64,000 nt of DNA from Schlegelella_A sp038318385 (GCA_038318385.1 JBBQCD010000013.1:19214-83213); one strand, 5' to 3'; positions 46,686 to 55,345 are shown, counted from the stretch's first letter. The notes: a model not told the origin generated them from the sequence alone. Numbers and translations are program-made.

Positions 46686-47065
46686 GGCGCGATCACGCTG
46701 ACGTGGGCGGCAACCACTTTCCAGCCTTCTTCGAGGCGCACCCAGGTCTGGCTCTGCCGTCCGACCTGCGCGCTGCCCTCGCGGTGGAACTCGGTCATCG
46801 CGGTGGCGAAGTCCTCGCCGTAGGTGGTGATCACGGTACGGGCGAGCGCGCGCGCCAGCCCGCCCGGGGGCCGGGCGCGGCGAAAGGCGCGGATCGCCTC
46901 GATGCCGACCAGGTTCTCGCCGATGCCGTAGCGCACCACGGCATCGGTGTGCCAGAAGAGTTCGTCGAGCACCTCGACGTCGTTGTGGACGAGCGCCTGC
47001 TCGTAGCGCTCGAAAACGGCAACGACCTCCCGAAGCACGTGCGGCAGGTTGATGGCTGGGCTCAT
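46682..47065 (-). CDS. HpxZ/AtzH-family (DUF3225) small protein
   Basis: A 127-residue SnoaL-like protein. VFERYEQALVHNDVEVLDELFWH and RYGIGENLVGIEAIRAFRRAR are the DUF3225 signature seen in HpxZ (oxalurate/oxamate gene sets) and AtzH (s-triazine/cyanuric acid gene set). No catalytic role is firmly known. The presence of an AtzH-like gene with an allophanate hydrolase supports a role in ureide breakdown. The ATG at 47065 is preferred to the Arg-rich extension. It is coupled to the GntR gene. Confidence 0.87.
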   Translation of the reverse strand: MSPAINLPHVLREVVAVFERYEQALVHNDVEVLDELFWHTDAVVRYGIGENLVGIEAIRAFRRARPPGGLARALARTVITTYGEDFATAMTEFHREGSAQVGRQSQTWVRLEEGWKVVAAHVSVIAP

Positions 47066-47201
47066 AGTGACGTTGCGAGGTTGGCGGTGGCGGCGGCGAT
47101 GCCACAGCGTATCAAGGGGATGCCGCGGCAGGTCGGCCGCGGCGATGGGTGTGCAGGTGCAAGCGTCGGCCTCGGTCTGCGCCGGCGTCACGGCCGCGCG
47201 C

Positions 47202-48023
47202 CTAGCGGCGCACCTCGCGCTGGAAGATCTCGAGGCTCTGCTTCTTCATCGCCACGAAGCCCGGTTCGGACAAGGTCGCCAGGGTGCGCGGCCGGGCGTC
47301 GCCATAGCGCAGGATCTCGGCGACTTTTGTCGGCCGCTTGGTCAGCAGCAGCACCTCGTCGGCGAGGTACACCGCCTCCTCCAGGTCGTGCGAGACCAGA
47401 AGCATCGTCGTGCCGGTCTGCATGAAGACCTCCTGCAGCTTCTCGCGGATGAAAAGCGTCATCTCGAAATCGAGCGCCGAGAACGGCTCGTCGAGGAACA
47501 GCACCTCCGGCCCGGGGGCCAGTGCCCGCATGATCGAGGCCGTCTGCTGCTGGCCGCCCGAGAGTTCGTAGGGGTAGCGCTTCAGGTCGAACTTGACATC
47601 GAAGCTCGCCACCAGCTCGGCCATCCGGCGGTCGACCGCGGCCTTGCTGCGCCCTTCGAGCTTGAGCGGGTAGGCGATGTTGTCGATGGTGCGCATCCAC
47701 GGGAACATCGCTTCCCGGTAGTTCTGGAACACATAGCCGATCTTGGTATCGGCCAGCGACTTGCCGTCGAACAGGATCTGGCCGGAGTCGATCGGAATGA
47801 GCCCGGCGATCATGTTGATGAGGGTCGACTTGCCGCAGCCGTTAGGCCCGAACACGGAGACGATCCTGTGCTTCGGGATGTCGAGATCGAAGTTCTCGTA
47901 CAGCGGCCAGCCGGCGAAGTACTTGGTGAGGCCGCGGATGGTGATGTGGGTGCCGCTCGGGCCGGGCGCGAAGGGCCGCGTCGGCACGTCGGCGAACACG
48001 GGGGCGTTGATCACTTCGCTCAT
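47202..48023 (-). CDS. Nitrate/sulfonate/taurine-type ABC transporter ATPase
   Basis: A 273-residue ATPase of the SsuB/TauB/NrtD class: Walker A FGPNGCGKSTL, signature LSGGQQQTAS, Walker B LFLDEPFSALD, and H-loop LLVSHDLEEAV. It overlaps the permease gene end by 4 bp. It forms an importer with the permease and binding protein upstream and is cotranscribed with atzF, so its substrate is likely a ureide or another N compound rather than a sulfonate. Confidence 0.92.
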   Translation of the reverse strand: MSEVINAPVFADVPTRPFAPGPSGTHITIRGLTKYFAGWPLYENFDLDIPKHRIVSVFGPNGCGKSTLINMIAGLIPIDSGQILFDGKSLADTKIGYVFQNYREAMFPWMRTIDNIAYPLKLEGRSKAAVDRRMAELVASFDVKFDLKRYPYELSGGQQQTASIMRALAPGPEVLFLDEPFSALDFEMTLFIREKLQEVFMQTGTTMLLVSHDLEEAVYLADEVLLLTKRPTKVAEILRYGDARPRTLATLSEPGFVAMKKQSLEIFQREVRR

Positions 48024-48859
48024 CTTCCGCTCCAGTGCACGATCTTCCGCTCGGCGACCAGGAACAGGATGTTGAGCGCATAGCCGAGCGCACCGGCGGC
48101 GAGGATGGCCGCGTACATGCTCTTCACGTTCAGCACCTGCTGGGCATCGATGATGCGGTGACCGAGGCCGGTGTCGGAGCCGATGAACATCTCGGCCACG
48201 ATCACGATCACCAGCGCCATCGACACGGCCGAGCGCAGGCCGACGAAGCTCGGCTGCAGGCTCTCCCAGATCAGCACGTCCTTGAACACCTGCCAGCGCG
48301 AGGCGCCCATCACCTTGGCCGCCATGACCCGTTGCTTCCTCGCATTGATGACGCCGTAGGCGCTGTTGAAGACGACGATCAGCAGCGCGCCGAAGGCCGC
48401 GATCGCCACCTTGTTGATGTCAGACACGCCGAAGATCAGCAGGAACAGCGGAATCAGCGCGCTCGACGGCGTGGAGCGGAAGAAGTCGATCAGGAACTCG
48501 ACGCTGCGGTAGGCCTTCTCGTTGCTGCCGAGCAGCACGCCGAGCGGCACGCCGACGACGGCCGCGATGAAGAAGGCTTCCAGCGTGCGCATCACCGTGA
48601 CCCCGAAGTCGAGCAGCAGCGGCCCGCCGGCCAGGCCAGTGAAGAGCGCGCCGAGCGTTGCCCACGGCGTGGGCAGCAGGATCGCCTTGATCAGCCCGAA
48701 GCGGACCACCAGGTCCCAGGCAATGAAGAGCACGACCGGCCCGACGAGGGGCAGCAGGCGTCCCCATTCGAATCGCCTGGCCACCGGCCGTGCGACATCG
48801 CCCGGCGGGCTCCACGGCGCGGCGCTGGCGACAGGCGCGGTTGGACTTGCGGCGTTCAT
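48020..48859 (-). CDS. Nitrate/sulfonate/taurine-type ABC transporter permease
   Basis: A 279-residue inner-membrane subunit with six predicted helices. The EAA-loop region GASRWQVFKDVLIWESLQPSF (near residues 180-200) and the preceding DFFRSTPSSALIPLFLLIFG are typical. The ATG at 48859 opens a Pro/Ala-rich leader of about 40 residues before the first helix. It lies 5 bp after the binding-protein stop. Confidence 0.92.
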   Translation of the reverse strand: MNAASPTAPVASAAPWSPPGDVARPVARRFEWGRLLPLVGPVVLFIAWDLVVRFGLIKAILLPTPWATLGALFTGLAGGPLLLDFGVTVMRTLEAFFIAAVVGVPLGVLLGSNEKAYRSVEFLIDFFRSTPSSALIPLFLLIFGVSDINKVAIAAFGALLIVVFNSAYGVINARKQRVMAAKVMGASRWQVFKDVLIWESLQPSFVGLRSAVSMALVIVIVAEMFIGSDTGLGHRIIDAQQVLNVKSMYAAILAAGALGYALNILFLVAERKIVHWSGR

Positions 48860-48864
48860 GCGTA

Positions 48865-49881
48865 TCACCCCTTGAACAGCATCGGCTCGACGACGACGCG
48901 CTTGTCGAAGATGCCCTTGTCGGAGAACAGGTCGTAGAACTTCTGGAAATAGGCGACGTCGCTCGCTTTGAACTCGTTCCACAGCATGTACGACGCCAGC
49001 GGCACTTCCGCCGTCAGCGCGCCCTCGATCGCGGTGTAGCCCTTCAGCGACTGGCGCGCCTCGTCGGGCCTGGCGCGCACGAGTTCGATGCCCTTCGCGT
49101 ACGCGGCGATGAACTTCTTCGTCTCGGCCGGGTGCTTCTTGATGAACTCGGTGGTCAGGCTGGCGGAGCCGCCATGCCAGGGCGCCAGGGGATCGCCGAG
49201 GATGTAGTGCGCGACCACGCCGGCCTCGAGCACCTTCGTGGTGCCGTTCAGGCGACCGATGGTGCCGGTGGGCTCGAGGGTGTACGCGGCGTCGATCTGG
49301 CCGGCGGCGATCGCAGCGACATGCTGGCCGATCGGCAGTTCGGTGACGCTCATCACGCCGGCGCCGGAGCGCTCGAGCATGGTCTTGGCGAGTGTCACGT
49401 TCTGGATGCCGGGTCCGGAGGCAATGCGCTTGCCCTTGAGGTCGGCCATCACCTTCATCGGGCTGTCCTTGGCGACGATGAATTCCTCGAGCACGTACTT
49501 GGCGTTGCTGGGGTTGGTGGCGAAGATCTTGAAGAGGCCGGGCTGGGCGATTTCGCCGATGGCGAGGTTGGCCGAACCGGTGCCGTTGGCGCTGCCGTCG
49601 GAGCGGCCGGCAAGCATCGCTTCCATCACCTGCTGGGCGCCAGCGAACTTGAGTGGCTCGACGTCGAGGCCGGCCTCCTTGAAGTAACCCTTGTCGACGG
49701 CGGCGAAGAACGGCAGGCCGGCTGCCACCGGCCAGAAGCCGATGCGGATCTTCGGCCCGGCCTGGGCGCGCGCGATGCGCGGCAGGGCGAGCGCGGCGAT
49801 GGAACCGGCCGCGGCGCCGATGACGAGGGCGCGGCGCCGGCGATCGGTGGCGGCGCGAAGGAGCGGGAGCGAATGGGTCAT
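48865..49881 (-). CDS. NMT1/TauA-like ABC transporter substrate-binding protein
   Basis: A 338-residue exported binding protein. The signal DRRRRALVIGAAAGSIAALALPRIARAQA looks twin-arginine-like with cleavage after ARAQA. The mature part has IRIGFWPVAAGLPFFAAVDKGYF, LKGKRIASGPG and GQIDAAYTLEP, as in the SsuA/TauA/ThiY fold. It is encoded 16 bp after atzF in the same operon, which points to import of a substrate whose breakdown yields allophanate. Confidence 0.9.
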   Translation of the reverse strand: MTHSLPLLRAATDRRRRALVIGAAAGSIAALALPRIARAQAGPKIRIGFWPVAAGLPFFAAVDKGYFKEAGLDVEPLKFAGAQQVMEAMLAGRSDGSANGTGSANLAIGEIAQPGLFKIFATNPSNAKYVLEEFIVAKDSPMKVMADLKGKRIASGPGIQNVTLAKTMLERSGAGVMSVTELPIGQHVAAIAAGQIDAAYTLEPTGTIGRLNGTTKVLEAGVVAHYILGDPLAPWHGGSASLTTEFIKKHPAETKKFIAAYAKGIELVRARPDEARQSLKGYTAIEGALTAEVPLASYMLWNEFKASDVAYFQKFYDLFSDKGIFDKRVVVEPMLFKG

Positions 49882-49897
49882 GGGGTGCCTCGCGAAG

Positions 49898-51802
49898 TCA
49901 GGTGGGTACGGATGAGGGCAGCGCTTCTGGCGCCGTCTCGTGCGGTGTCTCCGGGAAGGCGCGCCGGTGGGCCAGGTAGGCCCGCCATCCGCCGTGTGCT
50001 GTGATGTCCTCGGCCGCCGCGAGGGCGTGCGTCTCGCACAGGAAGCCATGCGCCCGGCTGCCGTCGGCAAGCTCGATGCTGCCGAGCCCGAGCGGGGCCG
50101 AGACGAGGGCTAGGAAGGAGCCCACCGCCTCGGACGGCATCTCCCAGACCTCGACCTCGATGGCGGCACCGCCCTCGGGAACACGCTCCAGGCCCGGCTT
50201 GGGCGGCGACGTGTCGGGCAGCGCGTAGAGCCGATAGTGCGGCGCGGTGCGTGTCGCGGCGCGCAGGACGGCACCCCGTTCGGCGAGTTGCTGATTGAGC
50301 GGCAGGCCGGCGAGGTGGGCGCCGACGACGACCAGAGGCAGCGTCTTCCGGCTAGCCGGCCACGGAGTGGCGACGGGTGCGCCCTCCCGTCGACCTTCCC
50401 CCTGCGCCATGGGCCACGCGGCGCCGGTCGCCCCCAGCGGCAACGCGAGTCCGGCCTGCCAGTCGCTGCCGAAGCAGGCCAGCGCGGCGTCGGATGCGCC
50501 GGGCGCGATGAAGGTCACGCCGAACGGCAGACCGCGCGCCGTGGTGCCGGCCGGCAGGGCGAGAGCGCACCAGCCGAGCAGGTTGACGAAGTTGGTGTAA
50601 AGGCCGAGCTGCGCATTGCTGCCCAGCGGGTCGGCGTCGATCTCGGCATGCCGCGGATGGCCGGGCGCGGTTGGCCCCATCAGCAGATCCAGACCCTCCC
50701 ACAGCGTGCGGAGGGCCTGCGCGGCTTCGCGCAGACGGTAGAGGCCGCGAAAGGCGTCGGTGGCGGAGTGCCGGTGCGCGGCCTCGATGACCGTGCGCAC
50801 CGTCGGGTCGAAGGCCTCCGGGTCGCGCTCGAGCAAAGCCTGAACGACGGCGTGGCGCTCCGCCACCCAGGGCCCCTCGTAGAGGAGTTCGGCGACGGCG
50901 TGCAGCGGCGCGAAGTCGATCGGCACCGGCTTGTGGCCGAGCAGACGCAGACTCTCGACGGCGGCCTCGAAGGCCGGTCCGTAGCCGGCATCCCCGGTGA
51001 ACACGACGGCCGAGGGAATGCCGACGCGCAGCCGCGCCGGCAGGCGCGCCGGGCCGAGCCGAAAGTCGCTGTAAGGATCGGCAGCGTCGGGGCCTTCGGC
51101 CACTGCCAGCACCCGGGCGGCGTCGACGACCGTGAGCGCGAAGATCGAGACGCAATCGATGCTGCGGCAAGCAGGCACGACCCCGCTCGTGCCGATTCGG
51201 CCCTGCGTCGGTTTCAGACCGACAACCTGGTTGAAGCCGGCTGGCACCCGCCCGGAGCCCGCGGTGTCGGTGCCGAGCGCAAAGGCCACGTCGCCGCGCG
51301 CGACCGCCACGGCCGAGCCTGAACTCGAGCCGCCGCTGATGCGCTCCGGATCGAGCGCGCTGCTCGGCCGGCCATAGGGCGAGCGCGCGCCGACCAGGCC
51401 GGTCGCGAACTGGTCGAGGTTGGTCTTGCCGAGGCAGACCGCGCCGGCCGCCACCAGCCGCGCGACCACGCCTGCATGCTGCCGAGGCTCGTAGCGGAAT
51501 GACGGGCAGGCCGCGGTGGTGGCGAAGCCGGCGACGTCGATGTTGTCCTTCACCGCGAACGGCACGCCGTAAAGCGGCAGGGCGGACGATGCGGCCGTCA
51601 CGTTGCCGTGGACCGCCGCTCGCATCGCAAGGTCGGCGACCGCGGCGTCGAGCGCAGCATCGGAGGCGAGCGAAATCCACAGGTCGGCCGGGCTCTCCCG
51701 CCGCAGTCGATGCAGGCGGGCTCGCAGCAGTTCGGCCGGCTGCGCGACAGCCGCATAGGCAGCGTTCCAGTCGGCGATCGTCAACAAGGAGGCTTCGTTC
51801 AT
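49898..51802 (-). CDS. atzF: Allophanate hydrolase
   Basis: A 634-residue two-domain enzyme that converts allophanate to ammonia and CO2. The N-terminal amidase-signature domain has the Ser-cisSer-Lys triad K85 (VKDNID), S159 (GGSSSGS) and S183 (DTAGSGR); the spacings 74 and 24 equal those of Pseudomonas AtzF (K91/S165/S189). The C-terminal domain (from about residue 480, VVVGAHLAGLPLNQQL) matches the allophanate hydrolase C domain, ending AAAEDITAHGGWRAYL. It is not fused to urea carboxylase, so allophanate must come from biuret or a similar source. Confidence 0.94.
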   Translation of the reverse strand: MNEASLLTIADWNAAYAAVAQPAELLRARLHRLRRESPADLWISLASDAALDAAVADLAMRAAVHGNVTAASSALPLYGVPFAVKDNIDVAGFATTAACPSFRYEPRQHAGVVARLVAAGAVCLGKTNLDQFATGLVGARSPYGRPSSALDPERISGGSSSGSAVAVARGDVAFALGTDTAGSGRVPAGFNQVVGLKPTQGRIGTSGVVPACRSIDCVSIFALTVVDAARVLAVAEGPDAADPYSDFRLGPARLPARLRVGIPSAVVFTGDAGYGPAFEAAVESLRLLGHKPVPIDFAPLHAVAELLYEGPWVAERHAVVQALLERDPEAFDPTVRTVIEAAHRHSATDAFRGLYRLREAAQALRTLWEGLDLLMGPTAPGHPRHAEIDADPLGSNAQLGLYTNFVNLLGWCALALPAGTTARGLPFGVTFIAPGASDAALACFGSDWQAGLALPLGATGAAWPMAQGEGRREGAPVATPWPASRKTLPLVVVGAHLAGLPLNQQLAERGAVLRAATRTAPHYRLYALPDTSPPKPGLERVPEGGAAIEVEVWEMPSEAVGSFLALVSAPLGLGSIELADGSRAHGFLCETHALAAAEDITAHGGWRAYLAHRRAFPETPHETAPEALPSSVPT

Positions 51803-51832
51803 GCGACAGCGTGGTGCACGGTGGCAGGTCTT

Positions 51833-51851
51833 GGTATACCTGTCGGTATCC
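51833..51851. promoter_or_regulatory. Putative GntR operator upstream of atzF
   Basis: Minus-strand order is GGATACC, GACA, then the perfect palindrome GGTATACC, giving two similar boxes around the expected start of the atzF transcript. The octamer equals the one at 45834-45841. Both leaders also share TGGTGCACG between the octamer and the start codon (51812-51820 and 45821-45829). Confidence 0.52.
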
Positions 51852-51853
51852 TT

Positions 51854-51869
51854 TGCAGGAACCATGCCT
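51854..51869 (-). promoter_or_regulatory. Possible sigma-54 promoter of the atzF operon
   Basis: On the minus strand AGGCATGGTTCCTGCA keeps GG and GC with the required 10-nt spacing but departs from TGGCAC-N5-TTGCA at three positions. It is weaker than the element upstream of the BMP operon. Its position relative to GGTATACC is nearly the same. Confidence 0.42.
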
Positions 51870-52063
51870 GTGAACCGTCGCGAGTCGCCGCCGTGCGTCG
51901 CGGGCGCTCGCTCCCCGCTGCTTCACCGGTCAAGAATCGCACCGATGGCGGCGCTCGGCAAGGGCCTGCGAAACCGGTGTCCGTGCACCGAAGGCGGACA
52001 CGCCAAAGGTGCGTCAGCCCCTGAAACCAGAGACGGGCAACACCGTTGGACCCCTCGATCGCA

Positions 52064-52444
52064 TCATCCCGCGTCGAACGCCGCTCGCAGCCATTCGATC
52101 CGCTCGCCGTCTACCGCGACGACGTCGAAACGGCAGGGCGGCGGCGACGCGAAGGCAAGCAGGAAGCAGCGCGCCGCGTAGACGAGGCGCCGCTGCTTGG
52201 CCGCGCCGACGCTGGCCGCCGCGCCGCCGTAGCTGGCGCTGCGGCGCGCGCGTACCTCCACGAACACCAGCGTGCCGTCGCGATCGCGCAGGATCAGGTC
52301 GACTTCGCCGCCGTGTGCCCGGGGTCCGCGGGCGACCCGATAATTGCGCTTCACCAGCGCGAGTCCGTGGCCCTGCAGATGGGCCAGCGCCAGCGCCTCG
52401 GCGGCATCGCCGACACCTTTCGTCGTCAGGGCCTTCGTGACCAC
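52064..52444 (-). CDS. yraN: YraN-family (UPF0102) putative endonuclease
   Basis: A 126-residue restriction-endonuclease-like fold protein. The motif GEVDLILRDRDGTLVFVEVRAR contains the D...E-x-R catalytic pattern typical of the family. It starts at a GTG (52444) and is divergent from rsmI with a 19-bp gap, a conserved arrangement. Its usual next gene, diaA, is displaced to 37.4 kb by the ureide island. Confidence 0.9.
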   Translation of the reverse strand: MVTKALTTKGVGDAAEALALAHLQGHGLALVKRNYRVARGPRAHGGEVDLILRDRDGTLVFVEVRARRSASYGGAAASVGAAKQRRLVYAARCFLLAFASPPPCRFDVVAVDGERIEWLRAAFDAG

Positions 52445-52463
52445 GCTGAATGCTTCGTTGTTG

Positions 52464-53348
52464 ATGCAGGCCGCAGCCGACGCCGCGGGCGACCAGCACT
52501 ACCCGCCTGGCGCACTGTACGTGGTGGCCACGCCGATCGGCAATCGCGCCGACCTCACGCTGCGCGCGATCCATGTCCTCGGCCTGGTCGACGCCATTGC
52601 GTGCGAAGACACCCGCCACAGCGGTCCGCTGCTGCGCCAGCTCGGGATCGACAAGCCGCTGGTCGCGCTGCACCAGCACAACGAGCATGAGGCCGCGGGC
52701 CAGGTGCTGGAGCGCCTGGCGCAAGGCGAGCGCGTCGCCTGCGTCAGCGACGCCGGCACGCCGGCGATCAGCGACCCCGGCGCGCAGCTGGTGGCGATGG
52801 TGCGCAGCGCCGGTTACCGGGCGATCCCGATCCCCGGGGCCAGCAGCGCCGTTGCCGCGCTGAGCGTGGCCGGCGACGCGACACCGGGAGGATTCACCTT
52901 CCTGGGCTTCCTGCCCGCACGCGGCGCGGAGCGCACGCGCTCGTTGCCGGCCGTGGCTGCGAACCCCGCCACCCTGGTGCTGTTCGAAGCGCCGCATCGG
53001 ATTGCCAGCCTGCTGCGGGACCTGGCATCGATCTGTCCGGAGCGCAGGGTCAGCCTGTGCCGGGAACTGACGAAGCAGTTCGAGACCGTGGTGACGCTGC
53101 AGGCCGCGGAGCTGCCCGCCTGGCTGGCGGCGGACCCGAACCGCGAGCGCGGCGAATTCGTCCTCGTCCTGCACGCTCGAGCATTGGTGGAATCGGACCA
53201 GGCCTCGCCCACCCACGATGCGGCCCTGCAGACGCTGCTCGGGGTCCTGCCGCTGAAACAGGCGGTGGCGCTCACCGCCGAGCTGACCGGGCTGCCGCGC
53301 AACGCGCTCTACGCGCGCGCGCTCGCCCTGAAGTCAGCCGGCGAGTAG
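52464..53348 (+). CDS. rsmI: 16S rRNA (cytidine-1402 2'-O) methyltransferase
   Basis: A 294-residue tetrapyrrole-methylase-fold enzyme that methylates C1402 with SAM. It has GALYVVATPIGNRADLTLRA, CEDTRHSGPLL, SDAGTPAISDPGAQL, PIPGASSAVAALSVAG and the family F-E-AP-HR block (LFEAPHRI). The ATG at 52464 is the likely start; the longer frame lies antisense to yraN. The C-terminus ends with the RsmI-specific helical extension (LPLKQAVALTAELTG). Confidence 0.95.
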   Translation: MQAAADAAGDQHYPPGALYVVATPIGNRADLTLRAIHVLGLVDAIACEDTRHSGPLLRQLGIDKPLVALHQHNEHEAAGQVLERLAQGERVACVSDAGTPAISDPGAQLVAMVRSAGYRAIPIPGASSAVAALSVAGDATPGGFTFLGFLPARGAERTRSLPAVAANPATLVLFEAPHRIASLLRDLASICPERRVSLCRELTKQFETVVTLQAAELPAWLAADPNRERGEFVLVLHARALVESDQASPTHDAALQTLLGVLPLKQAVALTAELTGLPRNALYARALALKSAGE

Positions 53349-53354
53349 CGGCCC

Positions 53355-53687
53355 TCAGGGCCTGGTGACGACCTGGGCGTCGTGCTTCTGATGGCGAATC
53401 GCGCGGCTGGCGCGTTTCTGCTTCTGGACCACATGCCGACGCTCGGCTGCGGTGACGATGCCATCGGACTTGGCGCGCGCCTCGGTACGCGCGATGCCGG
53501 CCTGCTGCTGGTCGAGCCGGCTGGCTTCGCGTTTCGTGAGCTGGCCCGAGGCCACGCCCTGGTCGATGCGCTGTTGCTGATTGGCTTCGCGCTGATCGAT
53601 CCGCGGTGTCGCGGTGCTCGGCTGGGCAAAGGCGCCGACAGCGGCGATGGCCACGGTGGCGGCTACGAGGAATTTCGGGTTGAACAT
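53355..53687 (-). CDS. Small exported hypothetical protein, Gln/Arg-rich
   Basis: A 110-residue protein. A signal peptide (MFNPKFLVAATVAIAAVGAFA) is followed by a charged, helical mature region, RIDQREANQQQRIDQGVASG and then LTKREASRLDQQQ. The alternating RIDQ-type units look like a short internal repeat. GGGA lies 4 bp before the ATG at 53687. I know similar unnamed proteins in Burkholderiales, function unknown. It converges on rsmI with a 6-bp gap and is divergent from tldD. Confidence 0.75.
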   Translation of the reverse strand: MFNPKFLVAATVAIAAVGAFAQPSTATPRIDQREANQQQRIDQGVASGQLTKREASRLDQQQAGIARTEARAKSDGIVTAAERRHVVQKQKRASRAIRHQKHDAQVVTRP

Positions 53688-53834
53688 GATTCCCTCCACG
53701 GAAACGGTTGTCGATGGACTGAGACGGAGTGCGGACCGCCCCGTTACAACGACCCGCGCGCTCGGGCGGACGACGCCGTTCTGGTAAAGAACTGTGGCGA
53801 TCGCCCCTCGAACGGGTGAGCAAAGGCCGACTTC

Positions 53835-53840
53835 TACAAT
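53835..53840 (+). promoter_or_regulatory. Possible -10 box of tldD
   Basis: TACAAT lies 30 bp before the tldD ATG. It is a common -10 form in these high-GC genomes; no clear -35 is visible. Confidence 0.35.
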
Positions 53841-53869
53841 CGTCGGACACCACTCCGGACGGATTGCCG

Positions 53870-55345
53870 ATGATTTCGCGCGAACCCACGATCGAACGCC
53901 TCGCGGTGGCCCGCGGCCTGTTGCTCGAGCCTTTCGGCCTGACCGATGCGACCCTCGCGAAGGCGCTGCAAGCGATCGCGACGCACCGCATCGACGACGC
54001 CGACCTCTACTTCCAGTACACACGCAGCGAAGGCTGGAGCCTCGAGGAAGGCATCGTCAAGAGCGGCAGCTTCGGCATCGACCAGGGCGTGGGCGTGCGC
54101 GCGATCGCGGGCGAGAAGACGGCCTTCGCCTACTCCGACGACATCTCAGAAGCCGCGTTGCTCGAAGCCGCGGGCGCCGTCCGCACGATTGCCGCCGCCG
54201 GGCAGAGCCGCAGCGTGAAGGTCCCCGCCAGAGCGACGATGGCGCAAAGCCGCGTCCTCTACGCACCGATGGATCCGATCGCCACGCTCGACAGCACCCA
54301 GAAGGTCGCATTGCTGGAAAAGGTCGAGAAGCTCGCCCGCGCCCGGGACCCGCGCATCGTCCAGGTGATGGCTGGCCTCGCCGGCGAATACGACGTCGTG
54401 CTGATCGCGCGCGCCGACGGCACGATGGCCGCCGACGTTCGCCCGCTGGTGCGACTCTCGGTCACGGTGATCGCCGAGCAATCCATCGGCGGCGAGCTGC
54501 GGCGCGAATCCGGCAACGGCGGTGGCGGCGGCCGCTTCGGCTTCGGCTACTTCCAGGACGATGTCATCGCCAGCTACGTCGACGCCGCCGTGAACGCGGC
54601 GCTGACCAACCTCGAGGCCCGGCCCACGAAAGCCGGGGAGATGAGCGTCGTCCTCGGTCCCGGCTGGCCCGGCGTGTTGCTCCACGAGGCCATCGGCCAC
54701 GGCCTGGAGGGCGACTTCAACCGCAAGGGCTCGAGCGCCTTCGCCGGCCGCATCGGCCAGCGGGTCGCCGCACGCGGCGTCACCGTGCTCGACGATGGCA
54801 CCATTCCCGACCGGCGCGGCTCGCTCAACGTCGACGACGAAGGCAACCCGAGCCAGCGCAACGTACTGATCGAGGACGGCATCCTCAAGGGCTATATCCA
54901 GGACTCGATGAACGCGCGCCTGATGGGTGTGCCCCCGACGGGCAACGGCCGCCGGGAGAGCTACGCCGCGGTGCCGATGCCGCGCATGACGAACACCTAC
55001 ATGCTCGGCGGCGACCGCACCAGCGAGGAGATCATCGCCGGCCTCAAGCGCGGCCTGTACGCGACCAACTTCGGCGGCGGCCAGGTCGACATCACCAGCG
55101 GCAAGTTCGTGTTCTCGGCGAGCGAAGCCTTCTGGGTGGAGAACGGCAAGATCCAGTACCCGGTGAAGGGCGCAACGCTCATCGGCAACGGCCCCGACGC
55201 GCTGACCCGCGTCAGCGCGATCGGCAACGACATGCGGCTGGACACCGGCGTCGGCGTCTGTGGCAAGGAAGGCCAGAGCGTGCCGGTCGGCGTCGGCCAG
55301 CCGACGCTGCGGATCGACCGCATCACTGTCGGCGGTACCGCCTAG
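53870..55345 (+). CDS. tldD: TldD-type metalloprotease subunit
   Basis: A 491-residue protein of the TldD/PmbA family, which cuts unfolded peptides and matures microcin B17 together with TldE. The zinc motif HEAIGHGLEGD (H-E-x3-H) lies near residue 268, and LNVDDEGNP, GGQVDITSGKFVFSASEA and IGNDMRLDTGVGVCGK are typical TldD blocks. The ATG at 53870 opens MISREPTIERL. No tldE (pmbA) gene lies nearby. Confidence 0.94.
   Translation: MISREPTIERLAVARGLLLEPFGLTDATLAKALQAIATHRIDDADLYFQYTRSEGWSLEEGIVKSGSFGIDQGVGVRAIAGEKTAFAYSDDISEAALLEAAGAVRTIAAAGQSRSVKVPARATMAQSRVLYAPMDPIATLDSTQKVALLEKVEKLARARDPRIVQVMAGLAGEYDVVLIARADGTMAADVRPLVRLSVTVIAEQSIGGELRRESGNGGGGGRFGFGYFQDDVIASYVDAAVNAALTNLEARPTKAGEMSVVLGPGWPGVLLHEAIGHGLEGDFNRKGSSAFAGRIGQRVAARGVTVLDDGTIPDRRGSLNVDDEGNPSQRNVLIEDGILKGYIQDSMNARLMGVPPTGNGRRESYAAVPMPRMTNTYMLGGDRTSEEIIAGLKRGLYATNFGGGQVDITSGKFVFSASEAFWVENGKIQYPVKGATLIGNGPDALTRVSAIGNDMRLDTGVGVCGKEGQSVPVGVGQPTLRIDRITVGGTA

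Noticed and set aside
38128..51802. Cyanuric acid or s-triazine catabolism as the island's role.
   Set aside because: No cyanuric acid hydrolase, AtzE/AtzG pair or triazine hydrolase is present. Only the biuret and allophanate steps are supported.
37996..52063. Search for direct repeats, an attachment site or an integrase at the ends of the ureide island.
   Set aside because: By eye I find no repeat shared by the two flanks (37996-38127 and 51803-52063) and no integrase or transposase, so the insertion mechanism stays unknown.
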